This document shows, one piece after another, positions 1 through 9,413 of a DNA stretch of 64,000 bases. The number at the start of each line of letters is the position of its first letter. The first letter of the stretch is position 1. Position numbers and translations under genes: made by a program. The notes under the pieces are model-generated. The model searched no databases. It was not told the origin of the DNA and saw only the letters and a list, made by a program, of their open reading frames with translations. Origin of the DNA: Arthrobacter sp. B1805 (GTDB lineage Bacteria; Actinomycetota; Actinomycetes; Actinomycetales; Micrococcaceae). The stretch is from the NCBI RefSeq assembly GCF_002929745.1, contig NZ_PJIQ01000010.1, positions 1 to 64,000 of the forward strand. Reading direction: 5' to 3'.

Positions 1-71
1 TCAGACATCTCCACTAAGCCCGGAGGTTCTCCCCTTTCACAAGACCGGAAACGCCACCAACCTCATGGCCG

Positions 72-107
72 GGTACATCTAGTACCTGGCATCGAGTTGA
101 GGTACTA
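72..107. promoter_or_regulatory. Inverted GGTAC/GTACC repeats
   Basis: GGTAC at 72-76 faces GTACC at 82-86, and TAGTACC at 80-86 faces GGTACTA at 101-107. The symmetry resembles a regulator-binding site, but no intact gene starts nearby, so the target is unknown. Confidence 0.25.
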
Positions 108-161
108 TATGCAGACTTATCCACAGGGAGCTACCTGCGACCGACCCCAAACGGGGTATGT

Positions 162-563
162 CACGGGGGTGCCGATTCGGTACCCTCGTGAACCGGCTCA
201 ACGGTGCCGCAAATTTTGCGGCACCGTTCGCGCCCGTGACGGCCAGCCGAGCGGAGCGAAAGCGCAGGTCCGACGGTGGTGGCGATTCGACACCACCGTG
301 AACGGTCGCGGTGAGGTCGCAGCGGATGCGGCTTGGTTCGCGGGGGCAACGGCGAAACTCCTGGTCGGACGGTGGTGCCAATTTGCCACCACCGTCACGA
401 GAACCACAACGAGCAGCACAGCGGGCCGAGGTCGCAGGCTGGACGGTGTGGGAAATTTTCCCCGACCGTCGCCCCGCGAGTGTGGTGCCGCCGATTCGAC
501 GGAACCACCCCGGCCGGGAGTAAAAGCCCTGGTCGCACGGTTCCGGCAATTTGCCGGAACCGT
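162..563. repeat. Cluster of seven interrupted palindromes
   Basis: Seven palindromes of 27-29 nt lie at about 162-190, 201-227, 273-299, 368-395, 442-470, 482-509 and 537-563. Arms are variants of ACGGTGGTGCC. The centre is either GATTC (1st, 3rd, 6th) or AATTT/AAATTTT (the others). Several are preceded by a related stretch that ends in GGTCGG or GGTCCG, so the repeated unit is nearer 50 nt. No convincing reading frame covers the segment. The long frames that cross it are a by-product of the repeat composition. It could be a binding array, a hairpin cluster or an RNA-forming repeat. Confidence 0.75.
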
Positions 564-657
564 CACCCCCACCCCGACATGCAGGCGCGCCGGAGCGTAT
601 CGCGGTCGCGTGGTGGCGGTGCTCATCGTCGGGTTCCTCCGGTCGTGTGGGCAGGTG

Positions 658-1745
658 TCAGTAGGTAGGTGCGCACCCGTTCCCACGGGAGTCGTCGGCG
701 CGTGCGGTGGCGATGCCGACGCCCGGCCCCGCCCGGCTCGCGGACGGTGGGCCGTAGCGCCGGTACTCGATGGGGGTCACGCCCATGTAGCGGCGGAAGA
801 TGCGCGAGGCTTGCCCGCAGTGGTGGCACCAGCCGACCCGTTCGGTGATCGTGCCGATGAGCAGATCGGTTTCGCGGATCAGGCGCGCCATCTCCTGTAC
901 GCGCAGGATCGACAGGTACACCGGCGGCGTCACCCCGAACGAGTCCTTGAACACCCGATTGAGCTGACTCGGCGACAGGCAGGCGTGCGCGTCCAGTTCG
1001 GTGAGCGGCCACTGCCTGGCGATGTTGCTCTGCATGAGCGCCGCCGTGCGCATAATCTCGCGGCGCACCGGCTTGAACTCCCGCCACCGGGGAGGCGCGA
1101 CCCGCACGGCCCGCTGCCGAGAGGTCAGCGGCGGCACCTCCACCGGCGCGTGACGAACCAGCGGCGCGATGGCGGCGAGCACCGTGAACAGCAGCGCATA
1201 CGCACGGAAGTAGCCGCGCGGCGATTGGTCTTCGCCGGTGAGTGTGGCGAGTTCATCGAGGATCGGCCCGAGCCGTTCGGCCTGCGATTCTCCGACGCGC
1301 AGCACCTGCACCGGATCGGGATACAGGTGAGTTGCGAGGTCGCGTGCGGCTTCGCCGTCCGCGAGCACGTCGAGGTGCTGCCAGAACAACTGCTCGACCA
1401 GTAATCGGTATCCACTGCCACTGTCCTCACCGTGACGGTGCCCTCGGGTTCGTACCCGAACTCGACGTTCGGGGCGACCAGCACCACATCACCCACCGAC
1501 GCCGACCCGCCCGCATCGGCATCGGCATCGGCATCGGTGAGGATGATCGAGCCGTCGCGCACGACCACGAAGCGCACACAGTCATAGGCGGTCGCCGCCA
1601 ATATGCGACGGTGACGGATGCTGGTGACATAGACGCAACTCCACGGCTCGACCGGCTGCACTATCGCGGGGTGCGGCGACTGCGGCGTCCTTGTAGGCTC
1701 ATGACCGGTCGGCGTGGTCGCCGGGCGTTCGAGTAGCAGCGACAT
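658..1745 (-). pseudogene. AraC-family regulator, frameshifted
   Basis: Reading from 1745 (RBS GGAGGT just upstream) gives an N-terminal cupin-like sensing domain that stays in frame through VAVDTDY. The frame is then lost at about 1400-1402. Restoring one base there continues into LVEQLFWQH and on to a normal C-terminal double helix-turn-helix domain ending GVTPIEYRRY. The span is one base short of 363 codons, which fits a single-base deletion. It is a paralogue of the adjacent AraC gene (1893-2804). A run of four GCATCG hexamers (1513-1536) encodes a DADADADA stretch absent from the neighbour. It may be a true pseudogene or an assembly error in one base. Confidence 0.8.
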
Positions 1746-1892
1746 GACGACCTCCCTTCTCTGACCACCCCCGAGCAACCAGGGGGAAGAACCGGCCTAC
1801 CAAGCACCGGCGGTCGCGGCGAAGCAGGAGACGAGCAGGCCGGGCGTTTCCCGGTCACTCCGGCACTTTGCCGGGCAGCGCGACCGGCTCGG

Positions 1893-2804
1893 TCATGGGA
1901 GGTCGGTCATGAGCGGGCGCATGTCTCGGTAGCGGCTCGGTGTCACTCCGGTGTGCGCTGTGGATGCTTCTACCGCGCGCGACCGGCTCCGCCACCCCAC
2001 CCGCTGCCCGGTGGCGGTGACGGTGATGTTCGTCTCGCGTAGGAGCCGCGCCATCTCTTGCACGCGGAGCATCACCAGGTAGGCGGTCGGGGTCTTCCCG
2101 AACGTGTCCGTGAACACGCGCACCAGGTGCTTCGGAGAGAGCCGCACCAGGGCTGCCAGTTCCGCGAGCGTCCACGGGTGCGTGATCCGGCTGTGCAGCG
2201 CGTCGCGCACCAGCATCGCCTCACGACGCAACGGTTCAGGCACCCGACTTCGAGCGGAGAACGGGCGAGCGCGGGCACGTTGCAGCCGGGTCAGCCGCAC
2301 CGTCGAGACGCGGATGCACGGCGCGATCACATCGGTGATGAGGAACCAGAGCGCCTGCATCCGATGGAACCGTTCCAGGTACTTGCCCTCGACGGTGAGG
2401 GCGACCAGCTCGTCCAGCCACGGCAACAACCGCCCGGCTCGATCCCGGCCCAGGTGCAGTACCTGGGCAGGTTCGGTGTACACCTTTCCCGCGAAGTCGT
2501 GGGCGTCGAGGCGGTCGTGCAAGATCGCGGAGTGTTGCCAGAAGAACTGATCCAGCGCCATGTCGGTGTCGATGTAGACCGTCGTATAGGTGACCCGCCC
2601 CTCGGGTTCGACGCCGAACAGCACGCTCGGCCCCAGCAGCACCGCGTCGCCAAAGCTGACGGGTTGCTGTCCGAACTCGCTGAACACGATGGCCGTGCCG
2701 TCACGGATCACAACGAGCCGGACAACGTTGTACGCCGCCAGGCCCACAGGTCGATGCGTCGTCCGTGTCCGAGCCGACAACGGCGGGGAGATGCGCCTAT
2801 CCAC
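1893..2804 (-). CDS. AraC-family transcriptional regulator
   Basis: 303 residues. The N-terminal half (about 20-150) is an AraC-type ligand-sensing domain of the AraC_binding_2 style. The C-terminal 100 residues carry two helix-turn-helix motifs, with the family phrases LAALVRLSPKHLVRVF and GVTPSRYR. It is a DNA-binding transcription factor; the effector is unknown. The GTG start overlaps the stop of the upstream NmrA-like gene (2797-3486), so it is the third member of the MFS-NmrA-AraC operon and probably translationally coupled. The second HTH (residues VEASTAH) diverges from the paralogue at 658-1745. That may reflect compensating frameshifts or simple divergence. Confidence 0.85.
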   Translation of the reverse strand: MDRRISPPLSARTRTTHRPVGLAAYNVVRLVVIRDGTAIVFSEFGQQPVSFGDAVLLGPSVLFGVEPEGRVTYTTVYIDTDMALDQFFWQHSAILHDRLDAHDFAGKVYTEPAQVLHLGRDRAGRLLPWLDELVALTVEGKYLERFHRMQALWFLITDVIAPCIRVSTVRLTRLQRARARPFSARSRVPEPLRREAMLVRDALHSRITHPWTLAELAALVRLSPKHLVRVFTDTFGKTPTAYLVMLRVQEMARLLRETNITVTATGQRVGWRSRSRAVEASTAHTGVTPSRYRDMRPLMTDLP

Positions 2805-3486
2805 TCATCGGGTGCTTTTCTGTCAGTTCACTGGGCCATGCGATGAGTTGCGTGCGAGTGTCGTCCTTGGTGGAAGTCTCCGCGACTGCCGCTCCGAAGT
2901 CGGCATAACTGATCGCTTGTCGGGTGAACGCAGTCTCGTCTGTGGAAGGGGAGACTCGTTCCCAGCGTGCTGTCGTCGGCCCCTCCGGTTCGTAGACGGG
3001 CGGCGGGATCAGATACGCCCATTCTGATCCTGCGTTGCCCGCTTCGAGGTGGTCGCGCAGCATGGCGTGTGCTCTCCCGCGCGGCAGTGTGGGTTCTGGG
3101 AACCGGGGGTCTTGCCAGAACCGTCTGTCTCCAGGGAGTCGGAGTGCTCCTGCTCCGCCGACCGTGACGATCCGGGCCGGAGCGCCGTTGGCCTTGGTGC
3201 TTGCCTCGATGAGTCGATCATGTACGGCCACGAGTTCGGTCGGGGCGATGTCCTCACGCAGTCGGATCGCGTTCATGACGACGTCGATGCCGTGCATTGC
3301 TTGCGTGAGACTGGCGTTCTCAGCGATGTTCACGACCGTGGAGGTCAGCGATGCAGCAGTCTTGGCGAGCCGCGTGGTGTCTGCCGGATCGCGCAGCGCA
3401 GCGGTCGCCTCGATGCCTGCGGGGAGATGAGCGAGGATGGCGGCTCCGGTGCGCCCGGTCGCGCCGAGAATCAGGATGCGAGTCAT
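2797..3486 (-). CDS. NmrA/SDR-type NAD(P)-binding protein
   Basis: 229 residues, beginning MTRILILGATGRTG. The GATGRTG nucleotide-binding loop is at residues 8-14, typical of atypical short-chain dehydrogenases of the NmrA/NAD(P)H-binding group. No catalytic YxxxK is obvious, so the protein may act as a redox sensor or reductase; the substrate is not predictable. It starts with an ATGA overlap on the stop of the MFS gene and ends overlapping the AraC start, so the three genes form one coupled operon. Full length for the family. Confidence 0.85.
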   Translation of the reverse strand: MTRILILGATGRTGAAILAHLPAGIEATAALRDPADTTRLAKTAASLTSTVVNIAENASLTQAMHGIDVVMNAIRLREDIAPTELVAVHDRLIEASTKANGAPARIVTVGGAGALRLPGDRRFWQDPRFPEPTLPRGRAHAMLRDHLEAGNAGSEWAYLIPPPVYEPEGPTTARWERVSPSTDETAFTRQAISYADFGAAVAETSTKDDTRTQLIAWPSELTEKHPMSG

Positions 3487-4706
3487 ACAGGTACCTCCGA
3501 AGCGGGCGTGCGGGTGAGTCGGGCGAACCCGGTGAGGCTGGCGACGGCGAGCACCATGAGCGCGGCGAGACTGACGAGCAGGATCGGGAAGTCCAAGCCC
3601 AGGTAGGCAGTGAGTGGGCCGACGCTGGCACCGAGGAACAGCACGAATCCGTTGAGCGCCATCCCACCGGCCCGGTTCGGGGCGGCGGTCTCGCCGAACA
3701 GGGTGATCATCGCGGGCACCGCGAGCGCGACCCCAGTGACTCACACGAGACTCGCCAGCGCCGTGCCCGCGAGGGATGCCGAGAGTGCGGCTTCGATCAG
3801 CAGCCCAATCGCGGCGAGGGCGAACCCGGCACGTGCAACCCCCGCGCCGCCGAGACGCTTCGCAATAGCGCCCGCGAAGAGGGAGGCGAACATGCCCGGC
3901 AGCCCGACGAGGCGGAGCCAGATCACCTGCGATGAGTCCAGGCAGAGGTCGGTCAGGTGCGGGCCGAGGCCGGTGTACATGCCGACGAACGACAACAGCA
4001 GCGTTAGGTGCGCGAGGCTCAGTAGCAGCACCGAGGGGCGTGTGGCGACCCTCCCGACTACGGCGAAGCGACGCACCAGGCTCGCATCGTCTCTGCGACT
4101 GTGCGGCTCGGTGACGAGCACGGCGACGCCGATCATGCCGAGGCCGAGCATGATGCCGGAGAGGATGAACACCCACTGCCAGCCCAACGTCAGGCTGAGC
4201 GCGGAGGCGAGTACTTGGCCTGCGATCCCGGCAACGAGGAATGCCGTCGACATGGCCCCGATCGCCGTTGCCCGACGCTTCAGCGGGGTCGCTTCGGCCA
4301 GATACGCGAGCGCAACCGGCGCGAAACTCGACGCCATCACCCCCTGCACCCCGCGCAGCGCAGCAAGCATCGGCACCGTGGAGGCGAAGCCGCAGGCGAT
4401 GGTCGCGACGGTGAGATACACCAGGCCGATGAGCATGATCCGCTTCCGCCCGTACTGATCGGCCAACGGCCCCCAGATCAGGAACCCGACCGCATAGCAC
4501 ACGCTGAACACCGTCGAGAGCGCGAACGTCACATCAGAGCCGAGTTCCGCACCGATCGGGGCGATCAGCGGGATTGCCGCGTACAACTGCGTGAGCACCA
4601 GCAGCGCCGTGACCACGAGCAGCACGACCACGCCGTTCCCTGCCGGGTGCTCGCGCGCCTCGCCTGCTCCCGCTATCTGTTCCGTCGAGTTCGCAGACAC
4701 CACCAC
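3483..4706 (-). pseudogene. MFS efflux transporter with internal TGA
   Basis: The first 321 residues show an MFS drug/proton antiporter: N-terminal helix TALLVLTQLYAAIPLIAPIG, then the loop GPLADQYGRKRIM between helices 2 and 3. Codon 322 is TGA (3741-3743). The same frame then continues with VTGVALAVPAMITLFGE to a natural end at 3483, giving about 406 residues in total. This is a single nonsense change in an otherwise intact inner-membrane exporter. Its 3' end overlaps the NmrA-like gene by ATGA. The divergent TetR gene (4806-5390) with operators between them is the expected repressor. Readthrough or a sequencing error are alternatives to inactivation. Confidence 0.85.
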
Positions 4707-4709
4707 TCC

Positions 4710-4733
4710 AAATCCAACGTTTCCGTTGGATTT
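4710..4733. promoter_or_regulatory. TetR-type operator, copy 1
   Basis: A perfect palindrome with 10-nt arms AAATCCAACG / CGTTGGATTT around a 4-nt spacer lies 4-27 nt upstream of the MFS start, in the divergent MFS/TetR intergenic region. Position and symmetry suit binding by the TetR protein encoded at 4806. Confidence 0.75.
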
Positions 4734-4760
4734 GACTGTAGTAGGCTAACCGCGAAGACG

Positions 4761-4774
4761 CAACGTGAGCGTTG
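4761..4774. promoter_or_regulatory. TetR-type operator, copy 2
   Basis: CAACG-TGAG-CGTTG repeats the core of the operator at 4710-4733, with about 46 bp between centres. Flanking bases (AAACCCAACG on the other strand) extend the similarity. It sits 32 nt before the TetR start, suggesting autoregulation. Confidence 0.65.
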
Positions 4775-4805
4775 GGTTTACCGCACGAGACGGGAGGTGG
4801 GAACG

Positions 4806-5390
4806 ATGGGCTGGGATGTTGAGGGCAGGAAGCGCCGCATCCTCGACGCGGCGGTGGCCGAGTTCGCCGCGCACGGGCCGCACGGCACGACCATCGAGCG
4901 CATCGCCAAGGCCGCCGGGGTGAACAAGGAGCGCGTCTACACGCACTTCGGGGGCAAGGACAGACTTTTCGCCACCGTACTGCGCGAGGAACTGGCGAAG
5001 GTAGCCCGCGACGTGCCCGTCGAATCATTCGCAACCGAGGACGTGGGCGACTACGCCGGGCGCGTCTACGACTACCACCGCGAGCACCCCGAACTCGGCA
5101 GGCTCATGCGCTGGGAAGGGCTCGTCTTCGACACCGAAGTACCCGACGAGGCCGAGCGGCGCGAATACTACGGATACAAAGTCGCCGCCATGACCGACGG
5201 ACAGGCCAAGGGCACAGTAACGAGCGACCTCGACGCCGACCACCTGATGTTCCTCGTGCTCTCACTCGCCGGATGGTGGTCAGCGGTACCGCAGGTCGCC
5301 CGCATGATCACCGGAGCCGAGAGCGACGCCGAACACGCACGCCGCCGTGCCTCCGTCGTCACCGCTGCCCGAAGACTCATCGGGCAGTAA
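4806..5390 (+). CDS. TetR-family regulator
   Basis: 194 residues. The N-terminal HTH spans about 10-55 (ILDAAVAEFAAHG, then TTIERIAKAAGVNKERVYTHF, with the usual YxHF ending). The C-terminal ligand-binding domain contains the pattern found in TetR proteins of the TetR_C_33 type. ATG at 4806 is chosen because GGGAGGTGG lies 7 nt upstream and homology starts there. Divergent from the MFS-NmrA-AraC operon, with two shared palindromic operators between; it probably represses both directions. Confidence 0.9.
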   Translation: MGWDVEGRKRRILDAAVAEFAAHGPHGTTIERIAKAAGVNKERVYTHFGGKDRLFATVLREELAKVARDVPVESFATEDVGDYAGRVYDYHREHPELGRLMRWEGLVFDTEVPDEAERREYYGYKVAAMTDGQAKGTVTSDLDADHLMFLVLSLAGWWSAVPQVARMITGAESDAEHARRRASVVTAARRLIGQ

Positions 5391-5617
5391 TCAGGTCACG
5401 AAGTTCGCCGAGAAGACTAGTCACTTCATCGAACCGAACTCCGAAAGTTCCCTCGAACTTTGTGACGCCAACTCTTGCCAGCGACACTCTGTGCGACGCT
5501 CTCGCGCTGACGCTCGGCTCCATCAGTCATCTGCCCCCTATCTCAGTGAGGCACGTATTTTACGGCGGGGCCGTAGTGCGCACCTCTCTCACGAGACGAC
5601 TCGTGAGGGAGGCCAGA
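5391..5617. other. Gene-free leader of the relaxase gene, possible oriT
   Basis: No gene is seen. GAACT-CCGAA-AGTTC (5436-5450) and a perfect 8-bp inverted repeat with 4-nt loop, CTCACGAG-ACGA-CTCGTGAG (5588-5607), lie just before the relaxase start. MobF relaxases often act on an oriT next to their gene, so this segment is the natural candidate. No nic site can be assigned by eye. Confidence 0.35.
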
Positions 5618-8600
5618 GTGAAGGGTGGAGTGAAGCTGTTCCACGGCAGCGGTGCTGCCGCGCGCGCCTATGTCGAGGCCGACCGCTCCCGCGCTGACGA
5701 GTACTACCTCGGCGCAGACCAGGCCGTGGCCGAGTACGCCGTGATCGACGCGACCGGCGAGGTCACCGCTGCTCGGTCGCTGTCGGCGGATGAGTACGAA
5801 GCCTGGGTCGATTGGGTGAACCCGGACACCGGGGAGTCGATGGGTACCCCGCGCAAGCCGGGCAAGGTGCGTCGGGGGTCGCCGTTGTTCGCGGAGATGA
5901 CGATCAACGCGCCGAAGAGCCTGTCGGTCGCCGCCGCACTCCACCCGGACGTGTCCGAGGCGTTGGACGCGACGCAGCGGGATGCGGCGCGGGAGATTCA
6001 GCACTTCCTTGGTCAGCATTCGGTCACGTTGGCGGGGCCGCGCGGCGCGCAGGAGGTGCTGCCGGTCGAGCACATGCAGACCGTCGCGATCACGCACAAG
6101 ACGAGTCGTGCGGGTGATCCGCACCGGCATATCCATTTCCAGATTGGCACGAGGGTGTGGGCGGGCGGGAAGTGGCGGGCGCTGACCACGGCGGCGTTGT
6201 TCCAGCAGCAGGGCGCGATCCGTGCTCTCGGTACGGCGGTGATCGCCGCGCACCCCCAGCTCGCCGCCACGCTCTCCGAGCATGGCCTGACCCTCGACCC
6301 CGTAAGCGGTGAGGTTGTGGAGTTGGAGCCGTTCAACGCCGTCATGTCGAAGCGGTCGGCGCAGATCAGACGCAACCTGGAACGCATGGAGGCCGAGTGG
6401 CAAGCGAAGCATCCCGGCGAGACGCCCGGCCCGGTGTTGACCGCTCGGATGCAGGACGCGGCGTGGGCGTTCCAGCGGCCCGGCAAGAAACCGGCGGACT
6501 TGAAGAACGAGCAGTGGTGGCAGCAGGAACTCCGAGACGCCGGCTACCACCCCGAGAGCTTGCAGCACCCCGACACCGTTGCGCCGGCATCGCTGGATGA
6601 CCTCAGCGTGCAACAGGTCGCCAGTCGTGCGCTGGATCGCTGCGCGGCGGCTGCATCGACCTGGACACCGCACACCGTGCGAGAGCACGTCACCCGCATC
6701 ACCACCGAGGCAGGCGTGCAAGCGACCCCGGCGGAGTTGCGCGAGTTCATCGACCTCGCCACCGGACTCGCCGCCTCGGATTGTTTCTCGGTGCTGCCGC
6801 CGGGCATGGTGCAACCCGAGCACGTCGCCCACCTCACCAGCCTTGGCGTCGTCGCCGCCGAGACCGCACTCCGCGACCAACTCACCGCCGCGACGCCGGA
6901 ACGGGAGCCGAAGCACCCCGACGTGACCGACGCTGCGCAAGCCGCCGGACTCGACACCGGGCAGACCGTGGCCGCCGCTGCCGTCGCCTCGACCAACCCG
7001 CTCGTGATTGTCGAGGGCGCGGCGGGCGCAGGCAAGACCACCATGCTCGGCGTCGCCATCGAGGTTGCAGCCGAGCACGGGCGATCCTCGCGGGTGGTTG
7101 CGCCGACGTTGCGTGCGGCGCAGGTCGCCCACGAAGAACTCGGCGTGCCCGCAACCTCCGTCGCGGCGCTCGTGTATGCGCATGGGTGGCGGTGGAACGA
7201 GGACGGCGTATGGACACGCCTCGCACCCGGCGACACCGACCCTGCAACCGGGAACATCTACACCGGCCCACCAAACGACGCCGTGCTGTCGCGGGGTGAG
7301 CGGGTGATCGTGGACGAAGCGGGGATGCTCGACCAGGACACCGCCCTCGCTCTGCTGACCGTCACCGCCGAGGCAGGCGCGTCGGTCGCGTTCGTGGGCG
7401 ACCGGGCGCAGCTCCCGGCGGTCGGGCGCGGCGGGGTGCTCGACATGGCCGCCCAGATTCGTGGCCGTACCTACGACATGACCGAACTCCACAGGTTCAC
7501 CGATGCCGAGTATGCGGCGTTGACGTTGGTCATGCGTGACCGGGAGCACCCCGGCGACGTGTTCGACCGACTCGCCACGATGGGCCTCGTGACCTTGCAT
7601 GCCGACGAGGAAGCGGCCCGCGAGCACATCACCGCCCACGCCCACGACGGCGAAGCGATCACCGTCGCCACCAACGACGAGGCCACCGAGCTGAACGAGC
7701 ACATCCGCGCCGGGCGGGTCGAGCGCGGCGAGGTCGACGACACTATGACGACGACCGGCAGCGACGGGCTGAGCATCGGCGCTGGCGACCTGATCCAGAC
7801 CCGGAAGAACAGCAGCGACCTCGGCGTGGCAAACCGGCAGCAATGGATCGTGCAGCATGTGACCGACGAGGGCAGCGTCTACGCCCGCGAAGTCAGCGGC
7901 GGAGGCAAGCACAGCCGCACCGTCGCCCTCCCCGCCGAGTACGTGAGCGAGTGGGCGCACCTGTCGTATGCCGCGACCGCCTACGGCGTCCAAGGCGCAA
8001 CCGTCGATGCCTCCCACACGGCCTTGTCGGAGGCGACGAGCGCGGCAGGCGTCTACGTCGGCATGACGAGAGGCCGCCAACAGAACCAACTCCACGTCGT
8101 CGCCGCTGATATGGCGGATGCGCGGGCGCGGTTCGTTGAGGCGATGGAACGCGACCCGGCAGACCGTGGCCTCGACCACGCCACCGCCCAAGCCATCGAC
8201 GCCGTGCAAGGCCTCGTCAGCGATGGCCCCGTGCAGCTCATCACCGAAGAACTCGCCCGCCTCACCGCCGAAGCCGAACGAGCCGAACGTGCGGCGGAAC
8301 GCTGGGAGCAGACCGCTGCCAGGTTCGACGCCCAGCGCGCAACACACAAGACCGAGGACGACGAGCACGCCGACGTGCTCCGCCACGCCGAGGACGAGGC
8401 GGCGCGCATCCGTGCCGAAATCGCGGAACCGTTGACGGTGCAGGCCGAGGCAGACGGCACCACCTATCTCGATGCTGTCGAGCGCGAGGCCGCCGCAAGC
8501 AGCCGACTCGCCACCGTCGGCAGGCTCGGCAGGCGCAAGGCCCGCGCGGAGCACCGCCAGACGAGCGAGCACACCCGGACGGTTCGGGCACGGGTGCGCG

Positions 8601-9073
8601 AAACATGGGGCGAACCACCCCGCACCACCGACACCCTGCCCGAGTGGGCGGCACGACAGGCCGAGCGTCGCGCCGAGGCCGATCCCCGCGTGATCGACGC
8701 CGCCCAGCACGTCGAGGCCGCGCGAGCCGACCGTGACGAGTTGCGGCAGCGGCACGAGCAGGAACGCCGGGCGTTGCTGGTCAGCGAGTACGGGCCGCAG
8801 GCGGTGATGCGCCACCGGGTCGGGATGCGCCTGCCGAACCCAGCACAGCAAGCAGGACAGGCGCACCAGCAAGCCACCGCGCTCCGAGCCGAGGCCGACT
8901 ACCTCCGCGCGCTACCGATCCGCGACGCCGCCGCACGGATCGAAACCACCCGCGCCGAGCACGAAGCAAGGCAGCAAGCACTCGCCGAACGCGAACGGCA
9001 ACTCCGCGAGCCGACCGAACGCGACCCGCGGCGCAACGACCCGCGACATGACGGGCCAGCACGCGGCCTATGA
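5618..9073 (+). CDS. traA: MobF relaxase-helicase (TraA/TrwC-like)
   Basis: 1,151 residues. It nicks and unwinds plasmid DNA at oriT for conjugation. The N-terminal TrwC relaxase domain has tyrosines at about 29-30 (DEYYLG) and the metal-binding histidines H169, H171 and H173 (HRHIH). The middle is a RecD/TraI-type superfamily 1 helicase: Walker A GAAGAGKT at 467-474, VDEAG at 565-569, GDRAQLPAVG after it, and YVGMTRGR at 813-820. The C-terminal 250 residues are charged, coiled-coil and Arg/Glu-rich. GTG 5618 is preferred because GAGGGAGG lies upstream and homology begins at once with KLFHGSG. The type IV channel genes that would serve it are at 34-45 kb. Confidence 0.93.
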   Translation: MKGGVKLFHGSGAAARAYVEADRSRADEYYLGADQAVAEYAVIDATGEVTAARSLSADEYEAWVDWVNPDTGESMGTPRKPGKVRRGSPLFAEMTINAPKSLSVAAALHPDVSEALDATQRDAAREIQHFLGQHSVTLAGPRGAQEVLPVEHMQTVAITHKTSRAGDPHRHIHFQIGTRVWAGGKWRALTTAALFQQQGAIRALGTAVIAAHPQLAATLSEHGLTLDPVSGEVVELEPFNAVMSKRSAQIRRNLERMEAEWQAKHPGETPGPVLTARMQDAAWAFQRPGKKPADLKNEQWWQQELRDAGYHPESLQHPDTVAPASLDDLSVQQVASRALDRCAAAASTWTPHTVREHVTRITTEAGVQATPAELREFIDLATGLAASDCFSVLPPGMVQPEHVAHLTSLGVVAAETALRDQLTAATPEREPKHPDVTDAAQAAGLDTGQTVAAAAVASTNPLVIVEGAAGAGKTTMLGVAIEVAAEHGRSSRVVAPTLRAAQVAHEELGVPATSVAALVYAHGWRWNEDGVWTRLAPGDTDPATGNIYTGPPNDAVLSRGERVIVDEAGMLDQDTALALLTVTAEAGASVAFVGDRAQLPAVGRGGVLDMAAQIRGRTYDMTELHRFTDAEYAALTLVMRDREHPGDVFDRLATMGLVTLHADEEAAREHITAHAHDGEAITVATNDEATELNEHIRAGRVERGEVDDTMTTTGSDGLSIGAGDLIQTRKNSSDLGVANRQQWIVQHVTDEGSVYAREVSGGGKHSRTVALPAEYVSEWAHLSYAATAYGVQGATVDASHTALSEATSAAGVYVGMTRGRQQNQLHVVAADMADARARFVEAMERDPADRGLDHATAQAIDAVQGLVSDGPVQLITEELARLTAEAERAERAAERWEQTAARFDAQRATHKTEDDEHADVLRHAEDEAARIRAEIAEPLTVQAEADGTTYLDAVEREAAASSRLATVGRLGRRKARAEHRQTSEHTRTVRARVRETWGEPPRTTDTLPEWAARQAERRAEADPRVIDAAQHVEAARADRDELRQRHEQERRALLVSEYGPQAVMRHRVGMRLPNPAQQAGQAHQQATALRAEADYLRALPIRDAAARIETTRAEHEARQQALAERERQLREPTERDPRRNDPRHDGPARGL

Positions 9074-9176
9074 GCATCAGCAGCACGTCGCGTCGGCGTG
9101 ACGTTCACAGCAGCCCCGCAACCCGAGCCACAGACGCCCAGCGCGATTGTCGGCCGTTCGACGTACACTTGAATAC

Positions 9177-9413
9177 ATGACACCCGACACCGCAACTCTG
9201 ATCCGAGACGGCCTCGCGCTCGACGCCGATCAGCGCGCGGTCGTCGCTAACGCCCTGCTCGAAAGCCTCCATGATGCAGACGACGAGAGCGAGGTCGATG
9301 CAGCCTGGCGTGCCGAGGCTACCCGGCGACTGGCCGAGGTGCGTGAGGGTGCGGTCGATCTGGTGGATGCCGACGAGCACTACGAGCGTTTGCGCGCCTT
9401 GCTCACCGCATGA
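9177..9413 (+). CDS. RelB/addiction-module antitoxin
   Basis: 78 residues, acidic, of the addiction-module antidote type (TIGR02574-like): GLALDADQRAVVANALLESL, then an acidic D/E run, then AWRAEATRRLAEVREG. It should bind and neutralise the toxin at 9410 and repress the pair. The stop overlaps the toxin start by ATGA. ATG at 9177 is used; an upstream in-frame start at 9147 lacks homology. Confidence 0.88.
   Translation: MTPDTATLIRDGLALDADQRAVVANALLESLHDADDESEVDAAWRAEATRRLAEVREGAVDLVDADEHYERLRALLTA

Noticed and set aside
162-563. CRISPR array
   Set aside because: Repeats differ in sequence, spacing is irregular (38-96 nt between centres), units are palindromic throughout and no cas genes are nearby.
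97-1404. Long plus-strand open frame across the palindromes and the AraC gene
   Set aside because: It is antisense to a recognisable AraC HTH domain and passes through non-coding palindromes; Arg/Pro-rich composition typical of GC-rich shadow frames.
1859-1873. CCGGCA-CTT-TGCCGG hairpin as an eighth member of the palindrome cluster
   Set aside because: The arms are shorter, the flanks do not match and it is 1.3 kb away; probably chance in GC-rich DNA.
4101-4805. Upstream extension of the TetR frame
   Set aside because: Runs antisense through the MFS gene; TetR homology and RBS place the start at 4806.
5543-8872. 1,109-codon minus-strand frame opposite the relaxase
   Set aside because: Pure antisense of TraA, which has clear relaxase and helicase motifs; no motifs in the antisense product.
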